Assembly: GCA_013115145.1 (NCBI GenBank)
Contig: JAAPAO010000057.1
Span: 28,931-92,930 of the forward strand
Source of the DNA: Perkinsus chesapeaki
Taxonomy: Eukaryota > Perkinsozoa > Perkinsida > Perkinsidae
Direction: 5' to 3'
Length of the DNA: 64,000 bases
Positions 1 through 12,129 of this stretch are shown piece by piece; the stretch's first letter is position 1; each line of letters starts with the position of its first letter. A program made the position numbers and the translations under genes. The notes under the pieces are model-generated. The model did not search any database. It saw only the letters and a program-made list of their open reading frames with translations, and was not told the DNA's origin.

Positions 1-204
1 TCATCTGTTCTCCTGTGGCCATCGCTACCAACTACGACCTAAGGACTCTTGAGGGATAGTAATAACCAGTAGCAATGCATTACATACTATGCAGTGAGAG
101 AAACTCAATACCAGTAAGAAACTAACAACTTGATCATATCATCATAGATTCTAGTACTACTAGCAGACTAGTAGGGCCTTTAACAAAGCAGTCTTCTAGA
201 TAGG

Positions 205-3200
205 CTACTCTCCACGAGCAGGGGCACTAATTTGGAAAACTTTATTCGAAGTCTCAACACTGCCGCCTGCTTCGTCCATACTCACGCAACGAGGGCACGA
301 TGTGGGTGTGTTCACGGATTCTACAGCGTAGATGCAACCACAGCGACAGGCCCTTCAGCGGTCAACTGAGAACAAGCAGGCCTTGGGGACATCAGAGTCA
401 GATTGCTTGCGGATCATCGTCTTGACGTTATTAAGCTGAGCAACCGCTTCCTTGATGAGCTTGCCGTACCTAAGAGAATGCTTCGTGCTAAATTCGGACC
501 GGTAACGAGTAGTTACGCCTTATTTCGAGCAATAATATAGAATAACCAGTCTAAGAACTATAGTTGGGCTCGCGCCGCGAAAATGAGGCGATGCTATTGA
601 TACCTTGGAGCTGTTTGTATTCGGGCTTTGCATAATGGGCATCTAGGTAAACCAACACGTTTGGAAGCCTCATTGATGTATCTGAAGGGTTATGCGTTCG
701 ACACAGTGAAAACGAAGGCTCACTTGTCCAAGGAATGCAGAAAAAACGTGTGGCCGCAGTCTGGCAGGAGATACAGCTTCGACCCACTTTTAACAGCCTG
801 GCCGATATTCTTCTTTGAAAGTCGGCATTTAAGTTCTGGCGAACACTTGGGGCATACTGGGCATGGTTCCCCACATACACCAGAACAGGGGTGGCCACAG
901 CGCAGCTTGAGATCACATTTAACATAGCATCTCGGCCTATCACATGGCTCATTGCACGGCTTGTTGCATTGATGATGGCGACATTGCCACACGCAGACTT
1001 TTATGCACGGTTCACATACTTCATCACAGCGCTTACGGCACACTGTCCCATGAGAACACTTCAGTCTACAATCCTCGGAGCAGAGCTTGCCATGGGAGCC
1101 GCACTTATTGTCGCAAATGTGGCCACAAAGAAGCTTTTTACGACAGTCCTTTTTGCAGACAACTGTTCCATGGTCATGTGAGTTGCGACAAAGCTTCCCA
1201 CAGACATGGCCACAGTCGAGCTTCTAATCACACCGCTTCTCACAGTCAGCGACCTCGCTGCAATTTTGCTGCACTTGATGTCCACATGAGGCTTCAACTT
1301 TTTTATTGTAGGTGCAGCTAATAACAGACAGGTCTGTCTTGGACTGGAAGCACTTGACAGTCTGTTCGTGACCGCAAGGGAGAGTAGCGGTGACTTGCTT
1401 CTCACATTGCTGTGATTGAACTAGAGCGGATCGGTGACAAGGACATTGGCGGACATGTCCGCACGGAAGAGTAACTTTGACCTTAGTTTGGCACAGCTGC
1501 CTCTCCTCAACCGTCTTCAGACCACACGCCACTAAGCGCTTATGACCACAGGTAGGCAGTATCTCCACCATCTCCTTGCAGTGATGCCGAGGTGCAACGA
1601 TGTCTCGTTGATGGCAGGGTGTCTTGTAGGGATGCCCACAATCGCGAGTGACCTCCACAGTAGTAGAACACTTCACAAGATTGAGATTGGCGAGCATGTG
1701 GCAAGGGGTCTTCTGCGAGTGCCCACAAGGCAAGGTGGCTGGCAGCATCGTCAGACACTTCCTCTCAGGTTCATCTTATGTAAGACAGCACCGGACTTGC
1801 TTCTCGTGCCCACAGGGAAGAGTCACTGTTACTAGCGTGTGGCACACTCTCTCGTGTGCATCATTCTGTAGATAACACCTGACTCCTTTTTGATGTCCGC
1901 ATGGCAGATCGACCGTAATGATCTTCTTACAGGAGAGAGTGCATACATCCGTTGGAGATGGTGACTCTCCACCACAAGTAGAGCAATCATGCTTGGGGCG
2001 GAAATGGCTGCAGTCATCAGGGACTGGACGGTTGCACTTCTGCTTGCACATAACCTGGTCGTGACCGAAGACATGGCAGTTCAGATAGCAGCGATGACCG
2101 CAACGAGGAAGAAGTTTATCGCAGGGCTGTCGACAACCACCATCCTTGACCTTGGTAAAGTCCTCTGCTTTAGAAACGGGCTCTCTGTTATCGGGATGGT
2201 TGCGGCACATGAGGGTGAGTACAGGGCCCAGCCTGCCTTGATCTTTCAGCATCTGGATGACTACTTTCCAACTGGTTGCCTTCTCGAACATCTCCGAGTT
2301 GCCGAGAATATAGAGACCTTCTCGAGCACGCGACAGGGCCACTATCACTCTGTTCTCGATGCCGACAAAGCCAATCCTCTTGGAAGCATTTGAGCGAACG
2401 AGAGAGAGGATGATTACTTTATTTTCCTCACCTTGGTAGTCATCTATGCTGACCACCTGTACGCCTTCGACCCCACGCTTCTTGTCAGAGCGTAGGTCGG
2501 GGTTGAGATGGTTGCGCATAAGCCTCTTTTGACCAATATAAGGAGTAAGGAGGGTTATCTCCCGCGGCTTGTACTGTTGACTACGTACCAGGTAAGTGGC
2601 CATGCCGACTGCAAACTTGGCTTCGAACTCATTTCTTTTGGAGGTACCCTCAAATGACTGTTCGAGCTCCCTATGGTCGAGGAAGTATACATCAGTAGCC
2701 ACACCACCAACTCTATCATACTTCTTAACCCTCTCGTGGTCGATGAGGCCATCAGCGTAGAAATGCTTCACCAATTGGCTGACTTCTGGTCTCATACGAA
2801 GTTGAGTGGATAACTTAGCAAATGGGACGTTGAGGTTGATGAGCCTTTCAAAAAGTGATATGTCAAAGTGGTTCTTCCGGCATAATTCAAAGGCATTAAT
2901 TTTCGGTCTCAACTGTTGATGGTCTCCAATAAGCACCACATTTTCCAATTTAGATGAGGATAGGCACGCCATTAGCTGACATTCTAACAGCTCACCAGCC
3001 TCCTCTATTATCACAACCTTCGGAGCCAGACGATGTACAAGATCTCGATTAAGTGCAGCAAAGGTACTGGTCATACCAACAATCTTCGCCCCTCTACAAG
3101 CTCGTAATAAAAGGCTCTTCTTCTTTTGTCCGTACGCCTCCGCATCTTCCTCGACCCCAAGGTACATAGCCTTTAAGTTTCGTTTGACTCCTTTCTCGAA

Positions 3201-5866
3201 GACAGATGACACGAGATTGCGGAGACGACTTTTTGCATCAGCATTAGGTGCTAGGAATGCTTCCTTGCCCGCTCTGTAAATCTCTGCCTTTGCTCTGGGT
3301 TTAACAAATCCGGCTCCCAGGCAAGCTTCCAGTCGGCGACAAATGCGCTTCTGCAACGCTACTGCCAGACCAGCTTCAGAGGTTAATGTATCGGAAGTGG
3401 TCTCGTAGATATTTTCGAATGGAGTTGGGAAGTCTGCTGCGTCCAGATCAACCTCGTCATCCATACGTCGGTCAAGCTCGATCTGATTGATGATATCTAA
3501 GTCCAGGTCAGCAGCGTTATTTTCGATAAAGTCGTCAACTTCTTCTTCACGAGTAAAGGTCAAGTTGAAACCGAGTAGCCTGTCAATATAGCGATCTACT
3601 CCGCCTTCCATTTCTCGAATGAGCTTTTTCTTGGCTTTGGCAGGGAGTGTTTCAAAAGCAACCTGTGGCATATATCCTTCGTCATCAATGCCGTCTTCAT
3701 TCCACCAGTTCTGAGGTTGCTCGTCCATGAGGTCGATGTCCCATTCCTTCATCCATTTTTGCTCAAGTCGAGGTAGCTGCCATGTGGTACCCTTCAACCA
3801 GACTTCTAAGCTTCTCACAGCAAAGTCGATGGCGTTCTTGCCCAATAATGCAAAACTGACGGTACACTCCGGCGGAGCGACAATCTCAGCAAAGAGGTCG
3901 GCGGGTATGTAGGCGAGAAGACCAAGGAATGTTCCGGTCTGATCCCTGTCGTGAAGGGCAAGTACAGAGTTCATCATTCCACCATTCCTGTATAATCGAC
4001 TTCTCAGTGACTTGCGACTGATATACTCGTCACGGTCTTCACGAGTCTTCTTGTTGCGTACATTGCATTCTTCTAGTTGGGGATTATCAGTCTTAGAGCG
4101 GCCTCCAAACCTGACTATACCGCCAGGTACATGAGGTAGGAGATCCTCCAGGAATTGGTCAAGAGCGTGGTTAGTCAAAGTCACGGCTAGGATGGGAGAG
4201 TCATCGAACTGCTTATCCAGGCAAGCCCTCGCTATACGAGTGAACTTGACTCCGAGATAGCTCTTGCCAGTACCAGGGGGCCTTGAACTACTGCTAGAGG
4301 AGACCGTAGGATATACTTCATGGCCTCCTGTTGGGCAGGATCTAGCTCAATAGAACGACCAGCGACCTTAGGCCATTCGGCAAGGGGGTTACCGGTGATT
4401 GGAGAGCTAATACCATTAGTCGTGTAAAGGGGAGACAAATCCACCTGACGATTGATAAGGTAATTCGGACTTCTCTGTTGGGAAGGGGAGCCAAGCAAGG
4501 AGGGCAGCAAAGGCATCCCTTCTATTAGGGAGGCATCTCTGAGGAAGTCGAAAATAGGCTTCTTGGCGAGAAAGTAATCGGGAGACTCTAGCATGCAGTA
4601 CTCAGCATCGAAGGAGAACTTCTCGAGGTCGGTATGAGAGAAGCTTAGACCAATGAGACCACCTCTGGACTTGTCACCTCCAACCTTTTTTATGTCAAAC
4701 TCCTCGACAGTTGCATAGACCAGCGTCTCTGGATCAGCACCACCACTAGGAGTACCATTAGTGGTCTGGAATAGGGCTACCAAAGATCCATAGATCAGAT
4801 GCGAGCCAAGTGTGAAGTCAACAGGCCTCGAACAGGAGAACTTCAACTGCACATACGGTTCACCACTAGTGGAGATGCGGAAGGGATGCCTCGTTGCTTT
4901 GACATGCTCATAGCAAACTGTTCTAGATGTTGACTCATAGGCGGTAGGCAAGCCCATCGCAGGACAGAGAGCTTCCTTTAAGGGAATGACGAACTCCTGT
5001 CTGAGACAGTGATAGTGTGTGGCCCGATATAGAAGAAGATCTTGCTCATTGTGAGCATCCCACATAGTATCTACTCTGTTCACCATCCTAGGCTTCTTCT
5101 TACTGTATGATGGCCCTTCAATAATCTCCTCCAACTCGGGCAATAGGTTCTTAGGCTTCATCAAATCCTCACAGAGATCAACGTCTACATCAACCGCTTG
5201 GGCCACCTTAGTTCTGGCACGCAGTCTTCGTGCAGCACCACCTTCTTTATGGAAGTCGAGCTGATTCAGGAGCATTCTCATCTGGTCTGAGAGGCACTTC
5301 ATGGCTTCCGCTCTGGTTGATATAGGAGCAGAAGATACCAGACCAGACGATTGAGGGTCCCACCGGCATACTTCTATCATAACCTTTGTGTAGTTAATGA
5401 GCTGCTGAGGCGTCTTTATCTTATTAATGTAGTCAGCAGATACCACCACTAGTGTAGCCCCTAATGTGCGGATCAGCTCATAGTATTTGATCTTCTCGAA
5501 AGCATCAGCGGCGGTGATGATGAAGTTTAAAAGGACATGCATTCCATCTGGGTCCAGACCTCCTAAAAGATTCCTCATCTTCTCCCGCAACCCGTAGGCC
5601 ACCTTCAAACATAAATCGGGATCATTCTTCTCGAGAGCATGACGAAAGATGCAGATGAGTTCACTGGAGGAGTGAAGCTTCTGGGATGTGTTGGCTATAG
5701 CCCTCTCGGTGAATGCTCCTTTTCCTCCTGGCTGCCCCCCTCTGTGGCGGCCCTTGCCTCCCTTAGAAGCAGCCCGGTTAACCCCTTTACCGCCACCCTT
5801 GCCTTTGGCGGCACGAGGAGGCTTATAGGAAGTACCGCTGGGCTTACCCTAAGGATTTGCTGTCAT
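205..5866 (-). pseudogene. ZNFX1-like helicase/zinc-finger gene, copy 1 (decayed)
   Basis: Homologous along its length to the intact copy at 6073-11300: helicase-like N-terminal region, SF1 helicase core (GDHQQLRP, DDYQGEENK, VALSRAREG), then repeated C-x-H/C NFX1-type fingers. It carries several breaks. One base is missing in the G-run at 4276-4280 (plus strand), exactly in the Walker A codons (GPPGTGKS). In-frame stops lie at 1776-1778 (TAA) and near 1224 (TAG), both inside the zinc-finger array, and at 355-357 (TGA). Two C-terminal introns are still recognisable (682-723 and 470-603), and the last exon keeps the family junction TAPR-YG. The remnant of the RZ finger continues in frame past the TGA to 205. 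The N-terminus lacks the CCCH finger of the other copies and is Gly/Lys/Arg-rich instead. A possible ATG at 5866 is followed five codons later by TAG (5849-5851), which may be a 3' splice site. Probably a pseudogene, or a heavily mis-assembled copy. Confidence 0.8.
2640..3080. repeat. Near-identical paralogue segment (conversion tract), copy 1
   Basis: This segment matches 14102-14542 with only a handful of differences, and its first 290 bp or so also match 8082-8370. The surrounding coding sequence is clearly more diverged. It covers helicase motifs II to IV. Confidence 0.75.
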
Positions 5867-6072
5867 GGCAAGAAAACCAACTACGATGAATGGTGAGCGA
5901 TGAAATGAAGTGGCAGACCTGAGCGTGAAACATAAAGCTATGCAGGCCCGATGTGGTACTAACTCCACGAACCAGGCAGGAAATGAAAAAGAGTGAGAAT
6001 GGTGCCTGCTGTTGTTAGTAATCTTTAAGAGTCGTTAATCTTTAATGAAGCTGCTGCTTAGCTGCAAGTAGG

Positions 6073-9000
6073 TCACGCACCACCCATACCAGGCCAATGT
6101 GGGGTGGCTTGGGTGCCGGTGAAATCTGCTATGAAGGTGTTTCCGGCGGCGGAGCTGTGATTGGCACCACCGATAACAGCATGACACTCCGGACATGTTG
6201 CGGACATCATCGCACCACCACAGTCAGCAATGAAGTAAGGATGACCATTAGGGCATGCGAACCAATGGCCCGCAGCTGCACCCCAGCCATCAGATGCCAT
6301 AGCCTCGTTGATAGCCTGCCTCTCTTCTAGTGTGACTTCTTGTCTAAATGCCTGTAGCAGTTTCTCCTTGACCTTCGCAAGAAGCGCAAGCTGGGTCTTG
6401 ACAATATTGTTATACCTGAGCAGAAATCGCAACGGTGCGTACAAATGAGAGCAGGAAATCACTGCCTTACCTGGGAGCTGTGAAGATGGTCTTCTTGCAT
6501 GTGGGACAGCACCTTAGTTGTATCGCCTTGTGGTCACCTTTAGAGGCATCATAAGTCATGTAACTGGGGAAAGAGCCTTACGATACTAACTCCTAGCCTC
6601 AGAACTTACGTATCCAAACCTTCAACGAAGAATGTATGCCCACAGTCGGGAAGCATGTAAAGTCTGGAGCCATCTTCCAGGGCAGATCCTATAGTGTCCA
6701 GGGATATAGTGCACTCAACATCAGGGTAGCAACGTGGGCAAATAGGACAGGGCTCGCCACAGAGGCCTTGACAAGGATGGCCACAAGCCAGCTCCAACGT
6801 ACAGTGAGCATTGCAGCGCGGCCTCTTGCATGGCTCGTGGCATACTTGATCACATTTATGGTGGCGACAGCGCCAAAGGCAAGGCTCACGGCATGGGACA
6901 CAGATCTCACAACAGGCCTTACCGCAGACATTTCCGTGAAGGCAGCGCATACCACATTCTTGATCACATAGTTTTGTATGGGGCTCTCCACAAAGCTTAT
7001 CGCACTTATGGCCACAAGCTAGCTCCTGCTCGCAATCTTCTTTACATTGGACTTTAGTGTGATCATGTGCCGGTGAACAGAACTTAGGGCAGGGATGACC
7101 ACAAGGTAGGACTCGCTCACATTGTCGCATGCACTCCTTCACGTTCTTACAGACTTGCTCTACATCATGACCGCATTGAGCCTTCACTGTCTGCTTGAAG
7201 GTGCACTCCAAACTGGTCGACTTGGACTTGTAGCATGCCACTTGGAGTTGATGTCCACAAGAGAGAACGACCGAAACCATTCGCAGACAGCGCCTCTCGA
7301 TAGGATCATCTTTCATAAAGCAGCGTACTCCCTTTTCGTGGCCGCAATCAAGGATGACCGATACCGTAGCGACACAAGGTGTCTTGCAGACATCCATCGG
7401 CTCGGAGTCAGGGCGAGTACAATTACAGCAGAGGTTTGGGCATTTATGGGAGCAGCCAGTAGGCCTCGGCCGATTGCATGGCTTATCACAGGTTACCAGT
7501 TCATGATCGAAGACATGGCAATTAAGGGGGCACCTATGACCACATTGAGGAAGCAGGAGCTTGCAAGGTTCACGGCAGCCACCATCTTTGACATAGTAGA
7601 AGTCGGCAGGGTCGGAAATATGCTCCAAATTCTCAGGATGATTACGACACTTCAATGTCAAAGTGGGTCCGATACGTCCCGGCTCGCGGAGGCGTTCAAG
7701 AACAACCTTCCAACTTTGGGAGCCTCCGAGCATTTGAGAGTTGCCCAGGATATATAGGCCTTGCTTCGCACGTGAGAGCGCCACAATAACTCTATTCTCT
7801 ATGCCGACAAAGCCGATCTTCTTAGCCTCATTAGAACGGACCAGAGAGAGAATGACAACCTTGTTCTCTTCACCTTGGTAGTCGTCGATAGTAGCAACTC
7901 TGACACCAACGATCTCCTTGTTCTTGTTAGCTCGTATCTCCGGGTCCAAGTAGCTTCGCATAAGCCGCTTCTGACCGATGTAGGGAGTTAGTAGGGTGAT
8001 GTCCTCGGGTTGATACTGCTGTGACCGAACAAGATAAAGAGCGAAGCTGGTGACGAACCTGGCTTCATAATCATTCTTTTTGGAGGTACCCTCAAATGAC
8101 TGTTCGAGCTCTCTGTGGTCGAGGAAGTATACATCAGTAGCCACACCACCAACTCTATCATACTTCTTAACCCTCTCGTGGTCGATGAGACCATCAGCGT
8201 AGAAATGCTTCACCAATTGGCTGACTTCTGGTCTCATACGAAGTTGAGTGGATAACTTAGCAAATGGGACGTTGAGGTTGATGAGCCTTTCAAAAAGTGA
8301 TATGTCAAAGTGATTCTTCCGGCATAATTCAAAGGCATTAATTTTCGGTCTCAACTGTTGATGGTCTCCAATGAGCACCACATGTTCCAGTTTGGGTGAG
8401 GACAAGCTGGATATCAGTTGACATTCTAATAGCTCCCCTGCCTCCTCGATGATGACCACCCTCGGAGCCAAGCGATGAACTAGATCCTGGTTGAGGGCTG
8501 CGTAAGTACTAGTCATACCGATAAGCTTGGAACCACGACAGGCCCGGAACAATACTGCCTTGCGATGCTGCATATAGGCCTTTGCCGCATCCTCGCCCTT
8601 TTTATAGATGTCTCGAAGCTTTGTCTTCATAGGGCCTTCAAGAGCTGTTCCAACAGCTTCGACTAGTCCTTGCCGACTACGTCGAGATGGTGCAGCTTGG
8701 TTAACACAAGTGGTGCCGGCATCATGGACAGCAACGTGACAGCCAGCAGCGACGACGGTTTCACCGAATGTTGTTTCTAGCCTCCCACGTATCTTCTGCT
8801 GGAAGCAAGCTGCCATCGTATACTCGTCCTTCCATGGCCGATCAATCTCCAAGTCGTCGACATTATCATCAGAAGGGCGAGCAACCGCCAGGTTACCACC
8901 ACGGCCACGAATAACGCCGTCAATTTCTATTCCGCCAAGAGCGGCCCCTCTTCCAGCACGGTCGGCAAAGAGCTGATCACCAATCATTCTCTCTTGCTCG

Positions 9001-11300
9001 ATGAGGTCGAGGAGGTCCATGTCTAGGTCATCCATATCGATATCATTGCGCCTTCGAGTTGGGGCGCTGAACTCGAATAGATGGTCAATAAGTCTGTCGA
9101 CTCCTGCCTCCATCTCATCACGCAAGTCCTTTCTTTGACGGTCAGGCAGGCCGCAAAAGGATTCGTAGGCTCGCGACGATCGTCCAGGATCGAATCGATT
9201 AGACGTCTTCACTTTCCCCTTGATGTCGAATCCTCTCTGCTTCAACCAAGCCTTCTCACTTCCTGCCATCTGCCTCTCCGTGCCCTCCAACCAGTTCCTC
9301 AGAGATTCCATAGCAAACTCAGCGGCAAAATGGCCAAGCCTAGCAAAGCTCATTTTCCAGCCAACTGGTGCCAGAATCCTTCGGAATAGAGTGAAAGGGA
9401 TATAAGCTAGGATGCACACAAGTTGGGCGTCACCACCTTGGTAGAGGGCCGCCACGGAGTTGAGAGTCCGGCAAGTAGCCTCCAACTGATCCTTGAAGTC
9501 TTGCCTCCGCTGATAGTCTTCGGAGTTCTCGCGCATCTTAGCTCGGACATGGCATTCTTGAAGAGCCTCGTTATCGGCCTTAGACCGGCCTCCGAATCTT
9601 ACGATTTGGCCTGGCATATAAAGTAGTAGGTCTTCGAGGAACTGATCCAGGGCATGGTTGGTGAGGGTCACCGCCAGCATTGGTTCCTCATGATATCTTC
9701 TGTCAAGGGCTGCCCTCGCCAGCCTGGCAAACTTCACCCCCAAGTAGCTTTTGCCCGTCCCAGGAGGCCCTTGGACAACGGCAATAGGACGGCGAAGGAT
9801 ATGTCTCATAGCAGTCTGTTGAGCGGGATCAAGCTCGATCCTTCTTCCTGCCACAGTTGGCCATGGACCAAGAGGATCGCTCTCGAGGGCCGTCGGGCCG
9901 TCACCGGTATATAAAGGTGCCAGGTCAATGCGAGCTCCTCGCAGATAGTCCGGTGCCTCGTCATGAGGGGTAATATCGCCTAGGAGCTTCTGGAGGAGGG
10001 GCATCTCTCTGAAGACCTCTTCATCACGCAGGAAGTCGAAGACCGGCTTCTTGGCAAGGAAGTAATCAGGTGACTCTAGCATACAGTACTCGGCGTCAAA
10101 CTGGAACTTGTGGAAGTTGGTCTCATCAAACCCAATACCGACCGTTCCACCCTCTGACTTCTGGCCACCAGTCTCCCGGACGTCGAACTGTACTACAGTT
10201 GCGAATACCAGTGATTCGGGATCAGCATCACCACGTGGGGTACCAGTGGTAGTACGAAAGAGGGCCACCAATGAACCATAAATCAAATGGGAGCCGAGGG
10301 TGAAATCGACAGGCCGCTGGCAAGTGAAGGCTACTTGAACATAAGGATCGCCAGTATTAGTGACACCGAAGGGTTGCGGGAGAGCTTTCACATGCTCGTA
10401 GCACATAGCCTTCGCAGGCGCTCCAGTGGCAGTGGCGAAGCCAAGAGAATAGGAAAGGGCCTCCTTGAGAGGGATGAGGAACTCCTGGCGTAAACAGTAA
10501 TAGTGTGTGGCCCTATACAGCAGCATGTCTGATGCTTTGTTGGCATCCCACTTGCCGGCTGCTCTATTGATGACCAGCTTTGACTTCAACTTTGTTGGTC
10601 TCACATTGTCCTTGATCTCATCCAAGGTAGGCATGAGATTGAACTCATGCATCAGTGACTCGCATTCGGCCTCCTCATCAGGGGTAAGGTCTGTGGGGCC
10701 AACACCAGCCGCACCGCGGCGTGCTTGGAGATTGCGCACAGCACCACCAGTCTTGTAGAACTCTATGCGTTGGAGAGGCATCAACAATGGTTCCTCGCTA
10801 GAGCCAATAAGCTTCGCCTGCTCACGGAACTTGTCTGCTGGGATCAAAGCAGCAGCCTTCGTGTCGACCCGTCCGACTTCGACGAGGACCTTCATACAAG
10901 CAAGCATCTGGTCCATAGTCCGGATGTCTTCTACATAGTCAGGAGTGGCCACCACCAGACTCGCGCTCAAGGTTCGTATAACTTCATCGAACTGCTCCTT
11001 ATCAAACGCTTCCATACACTTGGCGAGTAAAGAAAATAAGGCGTTGATCTCGAAGTCGTCGAAGTCTCTGATGTACGTGTTGAGCCTCTCTTTTAGACGC
11101 CAAACCTCCGACAAGCAGAAGTCGATATTCTTGTGACCATTTAGTCGCCTCACAAACACGGCGGCATCACGATAGCTGTCGATGCGGTCCTTCACTGCAG
11201 TTTTCTTAGGGACAGCAGAGTCACTATCTGAGTTGTGAGAGAATCGGCAGGCTGTACCATTCCTGCATATCCCTCTCTGGTAGAAGCGACAGATAGGCAT
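6073..11300 (-). CDS. ZNFX1-like protein: CCCH finger, SF1 helicase, NFX1 fingers, RZ finger (copy 2, intact)
   Basis: Predicted protein of 1708 aa from three exons: 11300-6610, 6563-6471 and 6415-6073, with introns of 46 and 55 nt and consistent phase. Order of domains: CCCH zinc finger (C4, C12, C18, H22); a conserved N-terminal region; SF1 helicase with Walker A GPPGTGKS near residue 511, Walker B VIIEEAGE near 945, GDHQQLRP near 975, DDYQGEENK near 1132 and VALSRAK near 1170; then about 300 residues of NFX1-type cysteine-rich repeats (CGH..C..C); and a C-terminal RZ-type finger (CPNGHPYFIADCG...CPEC). This is the architecture of ZNFX1 plus a CCCH module. ZNFX1 proteins act in RNA-based immunity and small-RNA inheritance in animals; a role in RNA surveillance here is inference. 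The start is the ATG just before the CCCH motif. Large insertions sit between helicase motifs Ia and II. It is the only undamaged member of the three-gene array. Confidence 0.9.
7958..8385. repeat. Near-identical paralogue segment (conversion tract), copy 2
   Basis: Nearly the same as 13979-14402 in copy 3. The inner part from 8082 on also matches copy 1. The match to copies 1 and 3 ends abruptly near 8390, where they continue to agree with each other. Confidence 0.7.
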
Positions 11301-12129
11301 ATATGCTAGCGGAGAGGCACAACAATCTTGACATGAACCAGTTAAGTTTACTCTCCTGCTTGAACAGTACTGAGGTATGGTGGCGCGAACGAGCAGAATC
11401 CCTTGAAGGCCAACATTAATTCTGAATTTATACGGCTCTGCTCATTGGTTAAACTCAAGACTATGCGATGACAACTACGCTACCGTTAATGTCCTACAAA
11501 TAGATTACGAAAGCTACGATATTATTTTACAATACGTATTCGTAACACAGAAGGGCTAAGCTAACCTGAGTGCTGTTGACTACTCTATTTCTCCCCACAA
11601 CAATCGCTATTTTTAATCACGTAACGGCTCAATGGACTACCACAGTTGCTTAATTAATGAAATATAATGAACAACACAACTCAGAATCATTGGGACTGAA
11701 GGTATGTTTGGTATAGGAGAGCGCGACTGACATGCTCTGGCGATCTGTGATGGCTCGGTTGATTAGCTGAGGTCTCATTTCACTTTTTTGACCAATCCTG
11801 CCGCACGCGTGCACATTTTGTGCAACAAACGTGACGGGCTTAATTCGAGTCCTTCCGGAATTTCGGCGACAGGGGCTACGCTGCATCTAGGTTTGGAGAC
11901 AAAAGAATAGCTTGCACCTCGTTGTGATGCAGGTGGTGAAGTCTACCACTAACTCGGTACCAAACTAGCCGGGTGCGGCTGATACTGAATGCTTATATGT
12001 TACGCAATAGAGCTGCAAGCCAACGATTTATCAAACGCGAGAGGATCAGTTGATAGAAACGTCTACTGTTAAAGAGAATCCTCACATTATATCAATCATT
12101 CTGATCTTCTATACTCAGTCACCAACTTG
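11301..12129. other. Intergenic spacer between ZNFX1-like copies 2 and 3
   Basis: About 830 bp holding the presumed promoter of copy 2 and the 3' end of copy 3. I see no convincing coding exon. A motif TTTTGTGCAAC near 11816-11826 resembles one upstream of copy 3 (near 17706-17716); its meaning is unknown. Confidence 0.6.

Noticed and set aside
551-952. 133-codon minus-strand frame
   Set aside because: It reads across an intron and out of frame with the zinc-finger exons of copy 1; it is a shadow.
355-5851. Reassigned stop codons (TAA, TAG and TGA all in frame in ZNFX1-like copy 1)
   Set aside because: All other genes in the window use these codons only as ends, and copy 1 also has a frameshift, so decay is the simpler reading.
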